A DNA stretch of 64,000 nt from Lachnospiraceae bacterium (GCA_017962825.1 JAGCUO010000197.1:1-64000), one strand, 5' to 3'. Shown: positions 18,512-29,380, numbered from the stretch's first letter. Numbers and translations: made by a program. The notes: generated from the sequence alone by a model not told the origin.

Positions 18512-20806
18512 TTATCTCCTGTTGAAGTTGATGAGACATCCCTTAAGGATTATCTGTCTCTCCTCATCGGTAAGACTACCGAGTGTCATAGTAAATTCCT
18601 TCAGGTCTCCGGAAGCGGCATCAACCTTGTATGCCTTTATGCTGTCAGCCTTATCGATAACAGCCTGCTTAATACCGGGTACGAAAATGTAATCAAGATT
18701 CTTGAAGGGAAGCTCATCTCCATCGATGATGAAAGGAAGCATACCCCAATTGATAAGGTTTGATCTGTATCTCTTGGTAGCATATTCGTTTGCTATGTTA
18801 GCCCATCCGCCAAGAACTCTCTGGCAGGAAGCTGCCTGTTCTCTTGCGGAACCGTCTCCGGGCTTTACTGCAAAGATGGTAGAACCGATACCGGTATTGT
18901 CTTTGTTTACATCGGAGAATGACTTGGTAATCGCTTCCGCAACGGCTTTGATCTCGTCATTCATGTCCGCAAAGGAAGTTCCTGCTTCTCTCTTCTCCTC
19001 CTGTGCTCTTACTTCCTTGGCACGTCCCACATACTCGGGATCCTTACGAGAAAGTGCAAACTCTGCAAGTCCGAGAGGGTTTGATCTGTAGCTGGAGGTT
19101 TCTCCGGAGGGGATCAGCTCATCGGTAGTGGTAACGGGATCGTGAATCTCAGATACGACCTTAAGGATGAGATTATCCTGAAGAGCGGGCATCTTGGGCC
19201 AGTCTTTGATGTTGGGTCCGAGGATAAGCTTCTCATCGGGATTTGCAACATTTCCGGAATTAAATACTCTCTTCTGATAAATACCTGCATCGAAGTGATA
19301 AGTATATTTATTGAAGTTTCCTTCGAAGTTCTCGGCACTGGTAAGAACACCGCCGTTTGCTGCCGTTGCCGCGATACTTCTGGCATCCATAAGTGCAACG
19401 GATGCAACCTGTCCGTTCTGAACCTTTGAACCTTCTCTGTTGGGGAAGTTTCTGGTTGAGTGACGGATTGAAAATGCGTTATTTGAAGGAGTATCTCCTG
19501 CACCAAAACAAGGACCGCAGAATGCTGTCTTAAGAACCGCACCAGTCTCAAGGATGGTAGCGGCGCATCCGTTCTTAATGATCTCCATGTATACAGGCAT
19601 GGATGCGGGATATACGCTGAGAGTGAATTCTCCGTCTCCGATGGAAGCACCCTTGAGGATATCCGCTGCAGCGCAGATGTTTTCAAATCCGCCGCCGGCG
19701 CATCCTGCGATGATACCCTGATCTACATAGAACTTACCTGCCTTAAGTTTGCTCATAAGTTCAAACTCTACCTTGTCGCCAAAGGAAACCTTAGCTCTCT
19801 CCTCAGCCTCGTGGATGATATCCTCGGGATTAGCATTGAACTCATCAATGGTAAATGCATTGCTGGGGTGGAAAGGCATGGCGATCATGGGCTTGATCTC
19901 GGAAAGATCTACGATAACCGCACCGTCATAGTAGGCAACCGCACCGGGATCCATCTTATAATAATCTTCTCCGCGTCCGTGAATCTCCAGGAATTCCTTG
20001 GTCTTATCATCGGTAACCCAGATAGATGACAGACATGTCGTTTCTGTGGTCATTACATCAACGCCGATCCTGAAATCTTCGGAAAGATTTGCAACACCGG
20101 GGCCGACAAACTCCATTACCTTATTCTTAACATAACCATTCTTAAATACGGCACCGATGATGGCAATAGCTACGTCCTGAGGTCCTACTCCCTTTCTGGG
20201 TGAACCGGTGAGGTAAATAGCTACGATACCGGGCATTGCAACATCATAGGTCTGTCCGAGAAGCTGCTTAACAAGCTCGGGGCCGCCTTCGCCCATTGCC
20301 ATGGTTCCCAGCGCACCGTATCTGGTGTGTGAGTCGGAACCGAGGATCATCTTTCCGCATCCGGCCATCATCTCACGCTCAAACTGGTGAATGACTGCCT
20401 GGTGAGGGGGAACATAGATTCCGCCGTATTTTCTGGCAGCGGAAAGTCCGAATACGTGATCGTCCTCATTGATGGTTCCGCCTACCGCACAAAGAGAGTT
20501 GTGGCAGTTGGTAAGAACGTAGGGAATGGGGAACTTATCAAGTCCCGAAGCTCTTGCAGTCTGAATGATACCTACGAAAGTGATATCATGGCTTGCAAGT
20601 GAATCATACTTGATCTTAAGATTCTCCATATTTCCGGAGGTGTTGTGCTTCTCAAGAATCGAATAAGCCATGGTTGCGCGCTTAGCTTCAGCCTTATCGG
20701 GAGCACTTCCCGTAAGCGATGTGATCTTAGCGCCTGCTTCCGCATTATCCTCAACAAGCTCTGTGCCGTTTACAAGATATGCGCCGCCGTCTGTAAGTCT
20801 GATCAT
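18512..20806 (-). CDS. aconitase-family hydratase (YbhJ-like)
   Basis: An iron-sulfur hydratase of 764 residues. The [4Fe-4S] ligands are suggested by IIAGCAGGG and CGPCFGAGD, and [10 protein letters not shown] is a substrate-binding motif of the aconitase superfamily. The swivel domain carries [13 protein letters not shown]. It differs from classical AcnA and AcnB and is closest in pattern to the YbhJ/hydratase branch, so activity on citrate is not certain. It may serve glutamate synthesis through a partial TCA cycle. It lies 52 bp downstream of glgP, separated by a GC-rich hairpin. Confidence 0.8.
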   Translation of the reverse strand: MIRLTDGGAYLVNGTELVEDNAEAGAKITSLTGSAPDKAEAKRATMAYSILEKHNTSGNMENLKIKYDSLASHDITFVGIIQTARASGLDKFPIPYVLTNCHNSLCAVGGTINEDDHVFGLSAARKYGGIYVPPHQAVIHQFEREMMAGCGKMILGSDSHTRYGALGTMAMGEGGPELVKQLLGQTYDVAMPGIVAIYLTGSPRKGVGPQDVAIAIIGAVFKNGYVKNKVMEFVGPGVANLSEDFRIGVDVMTTETTCLSSIWVTDDKTKEFLEIHGRGEDYYKMDPGAVAYYDGAVIVDLSEIKPMIAMPFHPSNAFTIDEFNANPEDIIHEAEERAKVSFGDKVEFELMSKLKAGKFYVDQGIIAGCAGGGFENICAAADILKGASIGDGEFTLSVYPASMPVYMEIIKNGCAATILETGAVLKTAFCGPCFGAGDTPSNNAFSIRHSTRNFPNREGSKVQNGQVASVALMDARSIAATAANGGVLTSAENFEGNFNKYTYHFDAGIYQKRVFNSGNVANPDEKLILGPNIKDWPKMPALQDNLILKVVSEIHDPVTTTDELIPSGETSSYRSNPLGLAEFALSRKDPEYVGRAKEVRAQEEKREAGTSFADMNDEIKAVAEAITKSFSDVNKDNTGIGSTIFAVKPGDGSAREQAASCQRVLGGWANIANEYATKRYRSNLINWGMLPFIIDGDELPFKNLDYIFVPGIKQAVIDKADSIKAYKVDAASGDLKEFTMTLGSLTDEERQIILKGCLINFNRR

Positions 20807-20827
20807 AAATATATCTCCTCATAAATG

Positions 20828-20851
20828 GTACCGGAGCCGGAGCTCCGGTAC
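20828..20851 (-). other. intercistronic hairpin between glgP and aconitase-like gene
   Basis: GTACCGGAG and CTCCGGTAC pair around a 6-nt loop. There is no T-run after it on the minus strand, so it is more likely an mRNA processing or stabilising hairpin than a terminator. Confidence 0.55.
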
Positions 20852-20858
20852 ATTTTAA

Positions 20859-23369
20859 TTACTTCTCCGTCTTTGATGCTTTTCTCTTAAGAACCACCTT
20901 ATCCAGCTTCCAGATCTCATCAACATACTGCTGAATTGTTCTGTCGGATGTGAACTTTCCGGAACATGCCACATTGAGTATCGCACTCTTTGCCCACGCT
21001 GCCTGGTTCTCATAATATTCCACGATCTTAGCTCTTGCATCCGAGTAGGACTTGAAATCCTTAAGGATAAAATATGCATCCGCCTTGGATGTGGACTGGG
21101 TGTTCAGAAGACTGTTGTAAAGAGGTCTGAACAACTCGGTATCGGATGAGTAGGTTCCGTTTATCAGTTGCATGAGTACGCGTCTGATATCGGGGTCGTT
21201 ATTGAAGATCTGCATGGGATCGTAACCGCCGCCCGTTTCGAAGCCGATTACCTCATCTGAACTCATACCGAAGATGAATGCATTCTCTTCGCCGACTTCT
21301 TTTACGATCTCTACATTAGCTCCGTCCATGGTTCCGAGAGTAAGTGCTCCGTTAAGCATGAACTTCATGTTACCGGTTCCTGATGCCTCCTTGGAAGCGG
21401 TTGAGATATGCTCGGAAATATCCGATGCCGCAAAGATAAGCTCCGCATTCGATACATTATAATTCTCGATGAATACGATCTTCATAAGATCCTTAACATC
21501 GGGATCGTTGTTTACAACATCAGCTACCGAATTGATAAGCTTAATGGTGAGCTTAGCGTTTCTGTATCCTGCAGCTGCTTTTGCACCGAAGATAAATGTT
21601 CTCGGAGTAAATTCCATATCTGGATGATCTTTGAGTTCGTTGTAAAGATACATGATATGGAGTATGTTCATAAGCTGTCTCTTATATTCATGGAGACGCT
21701 TTACCTGAACATCGAAGATGGATCTGGGATCCACTTCTATTCCGTTGTGCTCGGAAATGTACTTGGCAAGGCGAACCTTGTTGCGGTACTTGATATTCAT
21801 GAACTCCTTCTGTGCCTTTTTATCATCGGCATAGATAGCGAGCTCGTGGATATGAGGAAGATCCGTGATCCACTCATTTCCAATATGTTCGGTGATCCAA
21901 TCCGCCAGAAGAGGATTTCCGTGAAGAAGGAATCTTCTCTGGGTGATACCGTTTGTCTTATTATTGAACTTCTCGGGGAACATCTCATAGAAGTCCCTGA
22001 GTTCCTGTTTCTTAAGGATCTCGGTATGAAGCTCCGCAACACCGTTTACGGAATATCCGGATACGATGGCCATATGTGCCATTTTGACCTGTCCGTCATA
22101 AATGATCGCCATCTTACGGATCTTCTCGTTAACATCCACACCGGGAACATTTGAATACTTCTCTTTAACCTGCTCGATGAATCTTCTGTTGATCTCTTCG
22201 ACGATCTGATAGATCCTGGGAAGAAGACGGCTGAAGAGTTCGATGGGCCACTTCTCGAGAGCTTCGCTCATTATGGTGTGGTTGGTGTATGCGCATGTCT
22301 TGGTAGTGACATCCCATGCTTCGTCCCATGAAAGTCCGTGATCATCCATAAGAACTCTCATAAGTTCTGCGATGGCAACGGTAGGATGGGTATCATTGAG
22401 CTGGAACGTTACCTTCTCATGGAACTTCCTGATATCCTTATGGGCACGCATGTACTTCTCGACAGCTTCCTGAACGGATGCGGAGATAAAGAAATACTGC
22501 TGCTTAAGTCTGAGTTCCTTGCCTGCATAGTGATTATCGTTGGGATAGAGAACCTCAACGATATTCTTGGCAAGATTTGCCTGTTCAACGGATCTCTGAT
22601 AATCACCCTTATCGAAGGCATCGAGCTGGAAGCACTCAACAGGCTCGGCATCCCATATTCTGAGGGTGTTAACGATTCCGTTTCCGTAACCGACGATGGG
22701 GATGTCAAAAGGAATTGCTCTTACGGACTGATAGTCCTTCTGAGTGAAGATTCCTCTTCCGTTCTCATCGGTATGAAAATCAACATATCCGCCGAACTTG
22801 ATCTCTTTGGCATATTCGGGACGGCGGAGTTCGAAAGGATTTCCGTTTGCAAGCCAGTTATCGGGAACCTCCACCTGGTATCCGTCCTCGACCTTCTGCT
22901 TGAACATTCCGTAACGATATCTGATCCCGCATCCGTATGCGGGATATCCGAGGGTTGCAAGTGAATCCAGGAAACATGCGGCAAGTCTTCCGAGACCGCC
23001 GTTTCCGAGAGCTGCATCAGGTTCCTGATCTTCGACCACATTCAGGTCGAGTCCCATTTCCTCACATGCTTCTTTTACAGGCTTGTAAGCCTCCATGTTA
23101 ATAAGGCTGTTGCCGAGGGCTCTTCCCATGAGGAACTCCATCGACATGTAGTAAACCATCTTGGGATCTTCTTTTTCATATGCTTCCTGGGTCTCGATCC
23201 ACATATCCATGATCTGATCCTTGATGGCATATGATACTGCCTGGAAGATCTGCTGAGGAGTAGCCTCCTCCATTGATTTCCTGAAAAGTGTCTTTACGTT
23301 GTAGTTGACGCTTCTCTTGAATAGTTCCTTATCAAACTTATCTCTCTTGGTAGCACCCGAATTCTTCAA
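20859..23369 (-). CDS. glgP: glycogen phosphorylase
   Basis: Releases glucose 1-phosphate from glycogen or maltodextrin using pyridoxal phosphate. The PLP-binding site is evident in EASGTGNMKFMLNGALTLG, with the Schiff-base Lys in NMKF, and the N-terminal signature GNGGLGRLAACFLDS is also present. At 836 residues it is full length. Translation most likely starts at TTG 23369 (GGAG 8 nt upstream); the longer frame to 23387 would begin inside the ribosome binding site. It follows ileS by 32 bp. Together with glgX and pgi in this window it forms a glycogen-use set. Confidence 0.96.
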   Translation of the reverse strand: MKNSGATKRDKFDKELFKRSVNYNVKTLFRKSMEEATPQQIFQAVSYAIKDQIMDMWIETQEAYEKEDPKMVYYMSMEFLMGRALGNSLINMEAYKPVKEACEEMGLDLNVVEDQEPDAALGNGGLGRLAACFLDSLATLGYPAYGCGIRYRYGMFKQKVEDGYQVEVPDNWLANGNPFELRRPEYAKEIKFGGYVDFHTDENGRGIFTQKDYQSVRAIPFDIPIVGYGNGIVNTLRIWDAEPVECFQLDAFDKGDYQRSVEQANLAKNIVEVLYPNDNHYAGKELRLKQQYFFISASVQEAVEKYMRAHKDIRKFHEKVTFQLNDTHPTVAIAELMRVLMDDHGLSWDEAWDVTTKTCAYTNHTIMSEALEKWPIELFSRLLPRIYQIVEEINRRFIEQVKEKYSNVPGVDVNEKIRKMAIIYDGQVKMAHMAIVSGYSVNGVAELHTEILKKQELRDFYEMFPEKFNNKTNGITQRRFLLHGNPLLADWITEHIGNEWITDLPHIHELAIYADDKKAQKEFMNIKYRNKVRLAKYISEHNGIEVDPRSIFDVQVKRLHEYKRQLMNILHIMYLYNELKDHPDMEFTPRTFIFGAKAAAGYRNAKLTIKLINSVADVVNNDPDVKDLMKIVFIENYNVSNAELIFAASDISEHISTASKEASGTGNMKFMLNGALTLGTMDGANVEIVKEVGEENAFIFGMSSDEVIGFETGGGYDPMQIFNNDPDIRRVLMQLINGTYSSDTELFRPLYNSLLNTQSTSKADAYFILKDFKSYSDARAKIVEYYENQAAWAKSAILNVACSGKFTSDRTIQQYVDEIWKLDKVVLKRKASKTEK

Positions 23370-23401
23370 TATCGTATCTCCTTTCAAAGAAATATGATTT
23401 G

Positions 23402-26400
23402 TCAGATCTTTTCGAGACTGATTGTAACCTTTTCACCGTTGATATCCCATTCCTTGGAGAATGCGAAATCCTTTCCTGATGTAATTTCATCTGCGAGAAG
23501 CTTTGTGGAGATCTGCTCCTCATTCTTAGTTACGATACCGAGAAGTTTTTCGTTTCCGTTCAGCGAGATGCGGATGTGATCCATAACTTCGAATCCGGAA
23601 TCCTTACGCATGGTCTGAACCTTGGAAACAAGCTCTGCTGCGAATCCCTCTTCAATGAGTTCTTCGGTGAGATTAAGATCGAGAACTACGGTCATGCCGT
23701 GATCCTCGGATGCTTCGTAGCCTTCCTTCTTGGTCATCTCGATAAGAAGGTCTTCCTTGGTAAGCTCTACTGCATCTCCGTTTACGTCGAATGAGATCGA
23801 TCCCTTGGATTCGAGTTCATCCATAGCCGCATTTCCGTCGATCTCCTTAAGGTACTTCTGGATTCCTCCGAGAAGCTTGCCGTACTTGGGACCTACGGTC
23901 TTAAGCTGGGGCTTGAAAATATACGTTGTGAAGTCTCTTACGTCTTCGGCAAAAACAACTTCCTTGACGTTGAGTTCTTCTCTGATGATATCGATGTAGA
24001 ACTCGTCCAGCTTCTCATCACTCTTGATGTACATCTTGGAGATAGGCTGACGATTCTTGACCGCACCTTCGTTTCTGCATGCACGTCCGAGAACAACGGC
24101 ATCGAGAACGGTCTCCATCTTCTCCTCAAGCTCTTTATCGATGAGCTTCTCATCTGCAACAGGGTAGTCGCAGAGATGGATACTCTCGGGAGCATTTGCA
24201 TCGGAATTTCTTACGATGTTCTGATAGATGCTCTCAGTCATGAAGGGGATCATGGGAGCTGCCACCTTGGAGATGGTAACAAGCGCGGTGTAAAGGGTCA
24301 TGTAAGCATTGATCTTATCCTGCTCCATTCCCTTAGCCCAGAATCTCTCACGGCTGCGGCGTACATACCAGTTACTCATCTCATCGACGAATTTCTCAAG
24401 TGCTGCACCCGCCTCGGGGATCTTGTACTGATCAAGGTCACCGTCGACTTCTTTTACGCAGGTGTTAAGTCTGGAAAGAAGCCACTTATCCATGACGGGA
24501 AGCTTATCGTACTCAAGGCTGTACTTGCCTGCATCAAAACCGTCGATGTTTGCATAGAGTACGAAGAATGCGTATGTATTCCAAAGTGTTCCGAGGAATT
24601 TTCTCTGTCCTTCGATAACAGCTGCCTCGGAAAATCTCTTGGGAAGCCAGGGAGCACAGCTGGTATAGAAATACCATCTGATGGCATCGGCACCGAACTT
24701 ACCCAGGGCATCCATGGGATCTACTACGTTTCCGAGATGCTTACTCATCTTTCTGCCCTGTTCATCCTGAACAAGACCGAGAACGATGACATTCTCATAA
24801 GGGGACTTGTTGAACAGAAGTGTTCCTTCAGCCATGAGGGAGTAGAACCATCCTCTGGTCTGATCGACAGCCTCGGAAATGAATGCTGCGGGGAACTGCT
24901 GCTCAAAAAGCTCTTTATTTTCAAAAGGATAATGGTGCTGAGCAAAAGGCATCGCACCTGAGTCAAACCAGCAGTCGATAACTTCGGGGACTCTCTTCAT
25001 GGTGCCGCCGCAGTCGGGACATTTGCAGGTTATCTCATCGATATAAGGTCTGTGAAGTTCAACGGTCTTTGCTCTCTCATCGCCGCTGGCATTATACAGA
25101 TCCTCTCTGGAGCCGATGCTGATACGCTTTCCGCATTCACACTCCCAGATATTGAGAGGAGTGCCCCAGTAACGGTTTCTTGAAAGTGCCCAGTCCTGGA
25201 TATTCTCGAGCCAGTTTCCGAATCTTCCGGTTCCGATGGATTCGGGCATCCAGTGAACGGTCTTGTTATTTCTTACAAGATCATCCTTAACTGCGGTTAC
25301 CTTTATGTACCATGACTCACGTGCATAGTAGAGAAGGGGAGTATCACATCTCCAGCAGAAAGGATAGTCGTGCTCGAACTTGGGTGCATCGAAAAGCTTT
25401 CCGTCGGCATCGAGATCCTTAAGAACAAGGGGATCTGCGTCCTTGACGAATTTTCCTTCGTAAGGGGTATCTGCGGTCATGTTACCCTTGCTGTCTACGA
25501 ACTGTACGAAGGGAAGGTCATATTCACGTCCTACACGGGAGTCGTCCTCACCGAATGCGGGAGCGATATGTACGATACCGGTACCGTCGGTCATTGTTAC
25601 ATAGTCATCTTTTACGATGAAATGTGCTTTCTTATGCTGCTTATCGGCAGCCTTTGCCGCACCCTCAAAGAGAGGCTCATACTCCATTCTCTCAAGGTCG
25701 CTTCCGACATACTTCTCAAGTACTTCGTAAGCGGGTGCATCATCTGTCTTGAACTTGCCGAGAACGGTATCGCAAAGTGCCTCTGCAAGGATGTAGGTGT
25801 ATCCGTCTGCAGCTTTAACCTTTACATAGCTCTCGGAAGGGTTAACGCAGAGCGCAACGTTTGAAGGAAGGGTCCAGGGAGTGGTGGTCCATGCAAGGAA
25901 ATAGAAATCCCCGTCCTTAGCCTTGAAACGAACGATCGCGGAACGCTCTTTTACGGTCTTATAACCCTGAGCTACCTCATGTGATGAAAGAGGGGTTCCG
26001 CATCTGGGGCAGTAAGGAACGATCTTGAAGCCCTTGTAGAGAAGTCCCTTATCCCAGATAGTCTTAAGAGCCCACCATTCGGACTCGATATAGTTATCAT
26101 CATAGGTGATGTAGGGATTGTCCATATCAGCCCAGAAGCCGATCTTTCCGGAGAAATCTTCCCACATTCCCTTGTATTTCCAAACGGATTCCTTACACTT
26201 GCCGATGAAAGGCTCCAATCCGTAACTCTCGATCTGATCCTTGCCGTCGATGCCGAGGAGCTTCTCAACCTCAAGTTCAACGGGAAGGCCGTGAGTATCC
26301 CAACCCGCTTTTCTGGGAACCTGATATCCCTTCATGGTGCGGTATCTGGGGATCATGTCCTTGATGGTACGGGTCTCTACATGTCCGATATGGGGCTTTC

Positions 26401-26554
26401 CGTTTGCGGTGGGAGGTCCGTCATAAAAGGTATAAATAGGGCCTTCCTTGCGGGAATCGATGCTTTTTCTGAATATATCGTTCTCCGCCCAGAATTTTTC
26501 TACTTCTGCCTCTCTCTGCGTAAAGGAGAGATCGGAATTCACCTGCTTATACAT
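23402..26554 (-). CDS. ileS: isoleucyl-tRNA synthetase
   Basis: Charges tRNA-Ile. The 1050-residue protein has the class I signatures GKPHIGH (HIGH) and GRKMSKHLG (KMSKS variant KMSKH) and zinc-type cysteine pairs in the catalytic region (CPRCG, CECGKR, CPDCGG). The length and KMSKH variant suggest the longer IleS2-like class, which tends to resist mupirocin; this is inference. ATG 26554 is preceded by AGGAGG; the frame to 26578 starts upstream of that site. A promoter and a terminator hairpin lie in its 80-nt leader. Confidence 0.97.
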   Translation of the reverse strand: MYKQVNSDLSFTQREAEVEKFWAENDIFRKSIDSRKEGPIYTFYDGPPTANGKPHIGHVETRTIKDMIPRYRTMKGYQVPRKAGWDTHGLPVELEVEKLLGIDGKDQIESYGLEPFIGKCKESVWKYKGMWEDFSGKIGFWADMDNPYITYDDNYIESEWWALKTIWDKGLLYKGFKIVPYCPRCGTPLSSHEVAQGYKTVKERSAIVRFKAKDGDFYFLAWTTTPWTLPSNVALCVNPSESYVKVKAADGYTYILAEALCDTVLGKFKTDDAPAYEVLEKYVGSDLERMEYEPLFEGAAKAADKQHKKAHFIVKDDYVTMTDGTGIVHIAPAFGEDDSRVGREYDLPFVQFVDSKGNMTADTPYEGKFVKDADPLVLKDLDADGKLFDAPKFEHDYPFCWRCDTPLLYYARESWYIKVTAVKDDLVRNNKTVHWMPESIGTGRFGNWLENIQDWALSRNRYWGTPLNIWECECGKRISIGSREDLYNASGDERAKTVELHRPYIDEITCKCPDCGGTMKRVPEVIDCWFDSGAMPFAQHHYPFENKELFEQQFPAAFISEAVDQTRGWFYSLMAEGTLLFNKSPYENVIVLGLVQDEQGRKMSKHLGNVVDPMDALGKFGADAIRWYFYTSCAPWLPKRFSEAAVIEGQRKFLGTLWNTYAFFVLYANIDGFDAGKYSLEYDKLPVMDKWLLSRLNTCVKEVDGDLDQYKIPEAGAALEKFVDEMSNWYVRRSRERFWAKGMEQDKINAYMTLYTALVTISKVAAPMIPFMTESIYQNIVRNSDANAPESIHLCDYPVADEKLIDKELEEKMETVLDAVVLGRACRNEGAVKNRQPISKMYIKSDEKLDEFYIDIIREELNVKEVVFAEDVRDFTTYIFKPQLKTVGPKYGKLLGGIQKYLKEIDGNAAMDELESKGSISFDVNGDAVELTKEDLLIEMTKKEGYEASEDHGMTVVLDLNLTEELIEEGFAAELVSKVQTMRKDSGFEVMDHIRISLNGNEKLLGIVTKNEEQISTKLLADEITSGKDFAFSKEWDINGEKVTISLEKI

Positions 26555-26570
26555 AACTTCCTCCTGTAAT

Positions 26571-26602
26571 AAAAACAAACCTCACCCTGGCAATGAGCGA
26601 GG
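26571..26602 (-). terminator. terminator hairpin in the ileS leader
   Basis: On the minus strand CCTCGCTC and GGGTGAGG form an 8-bp stem (two G-U pairs) with a 7-nt loop, followed by TTTGTTTTT, ending just before the ileS ribosome binding site. With the promoter only about 30 bp upstream it looks like an attenuator. The leader is too short for a T-box and no T-box sequence was found. Confidence 0.6.
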
Positions 26603-26640
26603 CGTCTTTGCATCTCTACTATAAAAATGTATCATCCGCA

Positions 26641-26669
26641 ATTTTAGTGTAAAATGCCGATATTGTCAA
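26641..26669 (-). promoter_or_regulatory. ileS promoter
   Basis: Minus-strand TTGACA (26664-26669), 17-bp spacer, TAAAAT (26641-26646). This gives a leader of about 80 nt to the ileS start. Confidence 0.8.
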
Positions 26670-26748
26670 TATTATCGGGGGTTTTGCATTGTTTTTTGAT
26701 AACGCGAAATATATAATATATGGGTAGTTATTTAATGAGGACACCTAA

Positions 26749-28326
26749 GTGGCAGAAAAAGAAATTAAGACAACCAAAAAGAAGCATAAAAGAGCCAGAA
26801 AAGGGTCTATAAGCGGGCAGATGTATACCATTGCCATACTGCCCGTAATTCTGTTCGCGCTGGTGATCACCATAGCCGGCATTCCTTTCCTCAGCGGCAT
26901 CATGCATGACATGGCAGAAAAAGAGCTCCGAAACGCCTGCATGAGCTGCTCTCTGCTCATGGATGCAACATACAGCGGGGACTACAGACTCACCGGAAGC
27001 GATGCTCTCTATTTTTACAAAGGCGATACCGACATAACCATGGACTATTCCGTCATCGATTCCATCAAGGAATCCACGGATCTTGATATTTCTATCTTCT
27101 ACAAGGACACGAGGATCCTGACCACCTTAAAGGATAATAACGGAGCGAGAATGGTGGGAACGGGCATTGCATCCCAGATTTACGATACCGTTTATAAGGA
27201 CGGGCAGGAAGCCTTCTACAACAACACCGTCATCTTCGGAACCCCCTATTACACTTACTATATCCCCCTGGTTTCAAGCCATGGCAATATTCAGGGAATG
27301 ATCGCCGCGGCGCGTCCTTCCGCCAATGTGAACAAGACCATCAGAAGCTATATCCTGATCCTGGCAGGAATAGCCCTTGTCCTTAGCGGACTTATGATAT
27401 TCATAGTTATCGGCATCACCAAGCCCATGACCGGAGCGGTTGAAAGCATCTTCTCATTCGTCAAGGAAGCCTCCGGCGGTAACGCTACGGTAACACTTGA
27501 TGAGAACGTTCTCAGAAGAAGGGATGAACTGGGCGAGATAGGTGAAAGCGTACTTTTGATGCAGCGTTCCATGCGATCCATGATGGAATCCGATCCTCTT
27601 ACCGGACTCTTCAACCGCCGCTCTGCCCACAGAAAACTGGCTCCCATCGTAGCCAAAGCCAAGAATTCACCCGAATCCTTCTGTGTCTGCATCGGAGATA
27701 TAGACTACTTCAAGCACGTTAACGACACCTACGGACACGACGCGGGTGACGAGGTTCTGATAAAGGTAGCCGAGATAATCAGGGAACACATGAAAAATTA
27801 CGGATTCGTCGCAAGATGGGGCGGAGAAGAATTCCTCATGGTATTCGACAGAACAAGCCTCCTCATGGCAGAAAACAGCCTCTGGGGACTTCTGGATAAG
27901 ATCAGGGCTGCAGAGATCAGATACGACAATTATGTGATCAAGGTCACCATGAGCTACGGCGTAAGCGAATGGGACAAAGAAAAAAGCGTCGACGACCTTA
28001 TAAGGGACGCCGACGACAAACTCTACTATGCTAAAAACAGCGGCAGAAACAGGGTTATAAGCAAGATTGAAAATGAAACCGGTGATAATGCCGAAGATAA
28101 CGAACTGGAGCAGTTCTTAAGATCCATAGGCGGTGTGCCTAATAATTCTTCCGACGGCTCGGGACATTTCGAAAACCTTTCCGCCAAAGAACTGGAAGAC
28201 ATACTGAGCGGTAAAGCGGATGAGGAAGCTGCTATCGACGGAACCGGAGATTCATCGGCTCCCATCACTTTTTCCGAAGATTCCTACACGGACAGTGCTC
28301 TTTTAGGGATAAAGCCCGTAAAATAA
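26749..28326 (+). CDS. membrane diguanylate cyclase with extracellular Cache-like sensor
   Basis: Makes cyclic di-GMP from two GTP. Two membrane segments (about 25-48 and 200-223) flank an extracellular single-Cache-like region, followed by a HAMP-like linker and a GGDEF domain (about 282-440). The active site is GGEEF (358-362) with metal-binding Asp in CIGDIDYFK. The inhibitory I-site RxxD position reads KNYG, so product inhibition is probably absent. About 85 acidic, low-complexity residues follow the domain. GTG 26749 has GAGG 8 nt upstream. It stands alone between divergent and convergent units. Confidence 0.9.
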   Translation: MAEKEIKTTKKKHKRARKGSISGQMYTIAILPVILFALVITIAGIPFLSGIMHDMAEKELRNACMSCSLLMDATYSGDYRLTGSDALYFYKGDTDITMDYSVIDSIKESTDLDISIFYKDTRILTTLKDNNGARMVGTGIASQIYDTVYKDGQEAFYNNTVIFGTPYYTYYIPLVSSHGNIQGMIAAARPSANVNKTIRSYILILAGIALVLSGLMIFIVIGITKPMTGAVESIFSFVKEASGGNATVTLDENVLRRRDELGEIGESVLLMQRSMRSMMESDPLTGLFNRRSAHRKLAPIVAKAKNSPESFCVCIGDIDYFKHVNDTYGHDAGDEVLIKVAEIIREHMKNYGFVARWGGEEFLMVFDRTSLLMAENSLWGLLDKIRAAEIRYDNYVIKVTMSYGVSEWDKEKSVDDLIRDADDKLYYAKNSGRNRVISKIENETGDNAEDNELEQFLRSIGGVPNNSSDGSGHFENLSAKELEDILSGKADEEAAIDGTGDSSAPITFSEDSYTDSALLGIKPVK

Positions 28327-28443
28327 AACCATTTTCCGTATCCGTCCCATTCACCGAAACCTTCAGTGAGGCGGGACGTAGCTTTCGGAAGTGAAGGTCT
28401 TATCTTTGATCTTTATATCGGCTTTACGCGCCGGTAACTTAAC

Positions 28444-28474
28444 AGGGCGGGGATCATCCCCGCCCTTTGTTTTA
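28444..28474. terminator. bidirectional terminator
   Basis: GGGCGGGGA/TCCCCGCCC stem with a 3-nt loop, followed by TTTGTTTT on the plus strand; AC-rich flank on the other side. It sits between the diguanylate cyclase and the EamA gene and can serve both. Confidence 0.8.
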
Positions 28475-29380
28475 TATTTTCTCTTTTTTCTTATCCGGAA
28501 CTATCTGCACGATCATTATCGCCGCAAACATCAGAATGCTTCCTGTCAGTTCCCTTGAAGTGAGCCTTTGATGGAGGAGAAGGAACCCTCCCAAAACGGA
28601 AAACAAAGCCTCCGCGCTCATAAGGATCGACGCCACATAGGGCTCTATCCTGGACTGACATATGATCTGTATCGTATAGGCGATACCGCCCGATAGAACG
28701 CCGGCATACAAAAGTGGGATCATCGCCGCCATTATGGACGACATCTTTACATCCTCCAATGCGAACATAAAAACGGCACTGGTTACCGTCACGGTCAAAA
28801 ACTCGATAAAGGCGAGCTTTACGCTGTCATATTCTCCGGAAAACGAATCTATTGCCAGGATCTGAAGTGCAAATACAACCGCACATCCTATCAGATACAG
28901 GTCCCCTGCCGTTACGGTCAGGCTTCCGCTCATTGTCAGGAAATACAAGCCTATAACCGCAAGAACAATACCGATCCAGACATTTATCCCGATCTTTCTT
29001 TTCAGGAAAAGTCCCATGACGGGAACGATAACTATGTACATGGCGGTTATGAAACCGGCTTTACCCACGGAATCGGTTTTCAGGATACCTATCTGCTGGA
29101 GGTTTGATGCAAGGGACAAAAGGACACCTATTATAATTCCGGCTCTCCACAGCTTTTTATTTTTCCAGGAACAGGCCTCGGGATCCTTCCCCGCATTTCC
29201 GTATCTGTCGTGTACAAAAGAAAACGCAAAGACCACTACAGCGGCCATGGCAAATCTTACTGCCGAAAAAGTAAAGGGGCCCACCTTCTCCATTCCTATG
29301 CTCTGGAATGCAAAGGCCAGTCCCCATATAAGCGCTCCGACAAGCTGGAGCAGTGCAAACAGGAAACGACTCTTTTTCAT
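28472..29380 (-). CDS. EamA/DMT family transporter
   Basis: A 302-residue membrane protein with about ten hydrophobic segments arranged as two five-helix EamA repeats, typical of the drug/metabolite transporter superfamily. GLFLKRKIGINVWIGIVLAVIGLYFL is the characteristic end-of-repeat segment (about residues 124-149). The substrate is unknown. Its ATG overlaps the stop of the PtsI-like gene by one base (TAATG), so it is coupled to it and is the last gene of the long operon. Confidence 0.85.
   Translation of the reverse strand: MKKSRFLFALLQLVGALIWGLAFAFQSIGMEKVGPFTFSAVRFAMAAVVVFAFSFVHDRYGNAGKDPEACSWKNKKLWRAGIIIGVLLSLASNLQQIGILKTDSVGKAGFITAMYIVIVPVMGLFLKRKIGINVWIGIVLAVIGLYFLTMSGSLTVTAGDLYLIGCAVVFALQILAIDSFSGEYDSVKLAFIEFLTVTVTSAVFMFALEDVKMSSIMAAMIPLLYAGVLSGGIAYTIQIICQSRIEPYVASILMSAEALFSVLGGFLLLHQRLTSRELTGSILMFAAIMIVQIVPDKKKEKI

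Noticed and set aside
26579..26748. T-box upstream of ileS
   Set aside because: Leader only about 80 nt and lacks the T-box AGGGTGGNACCGCG element.
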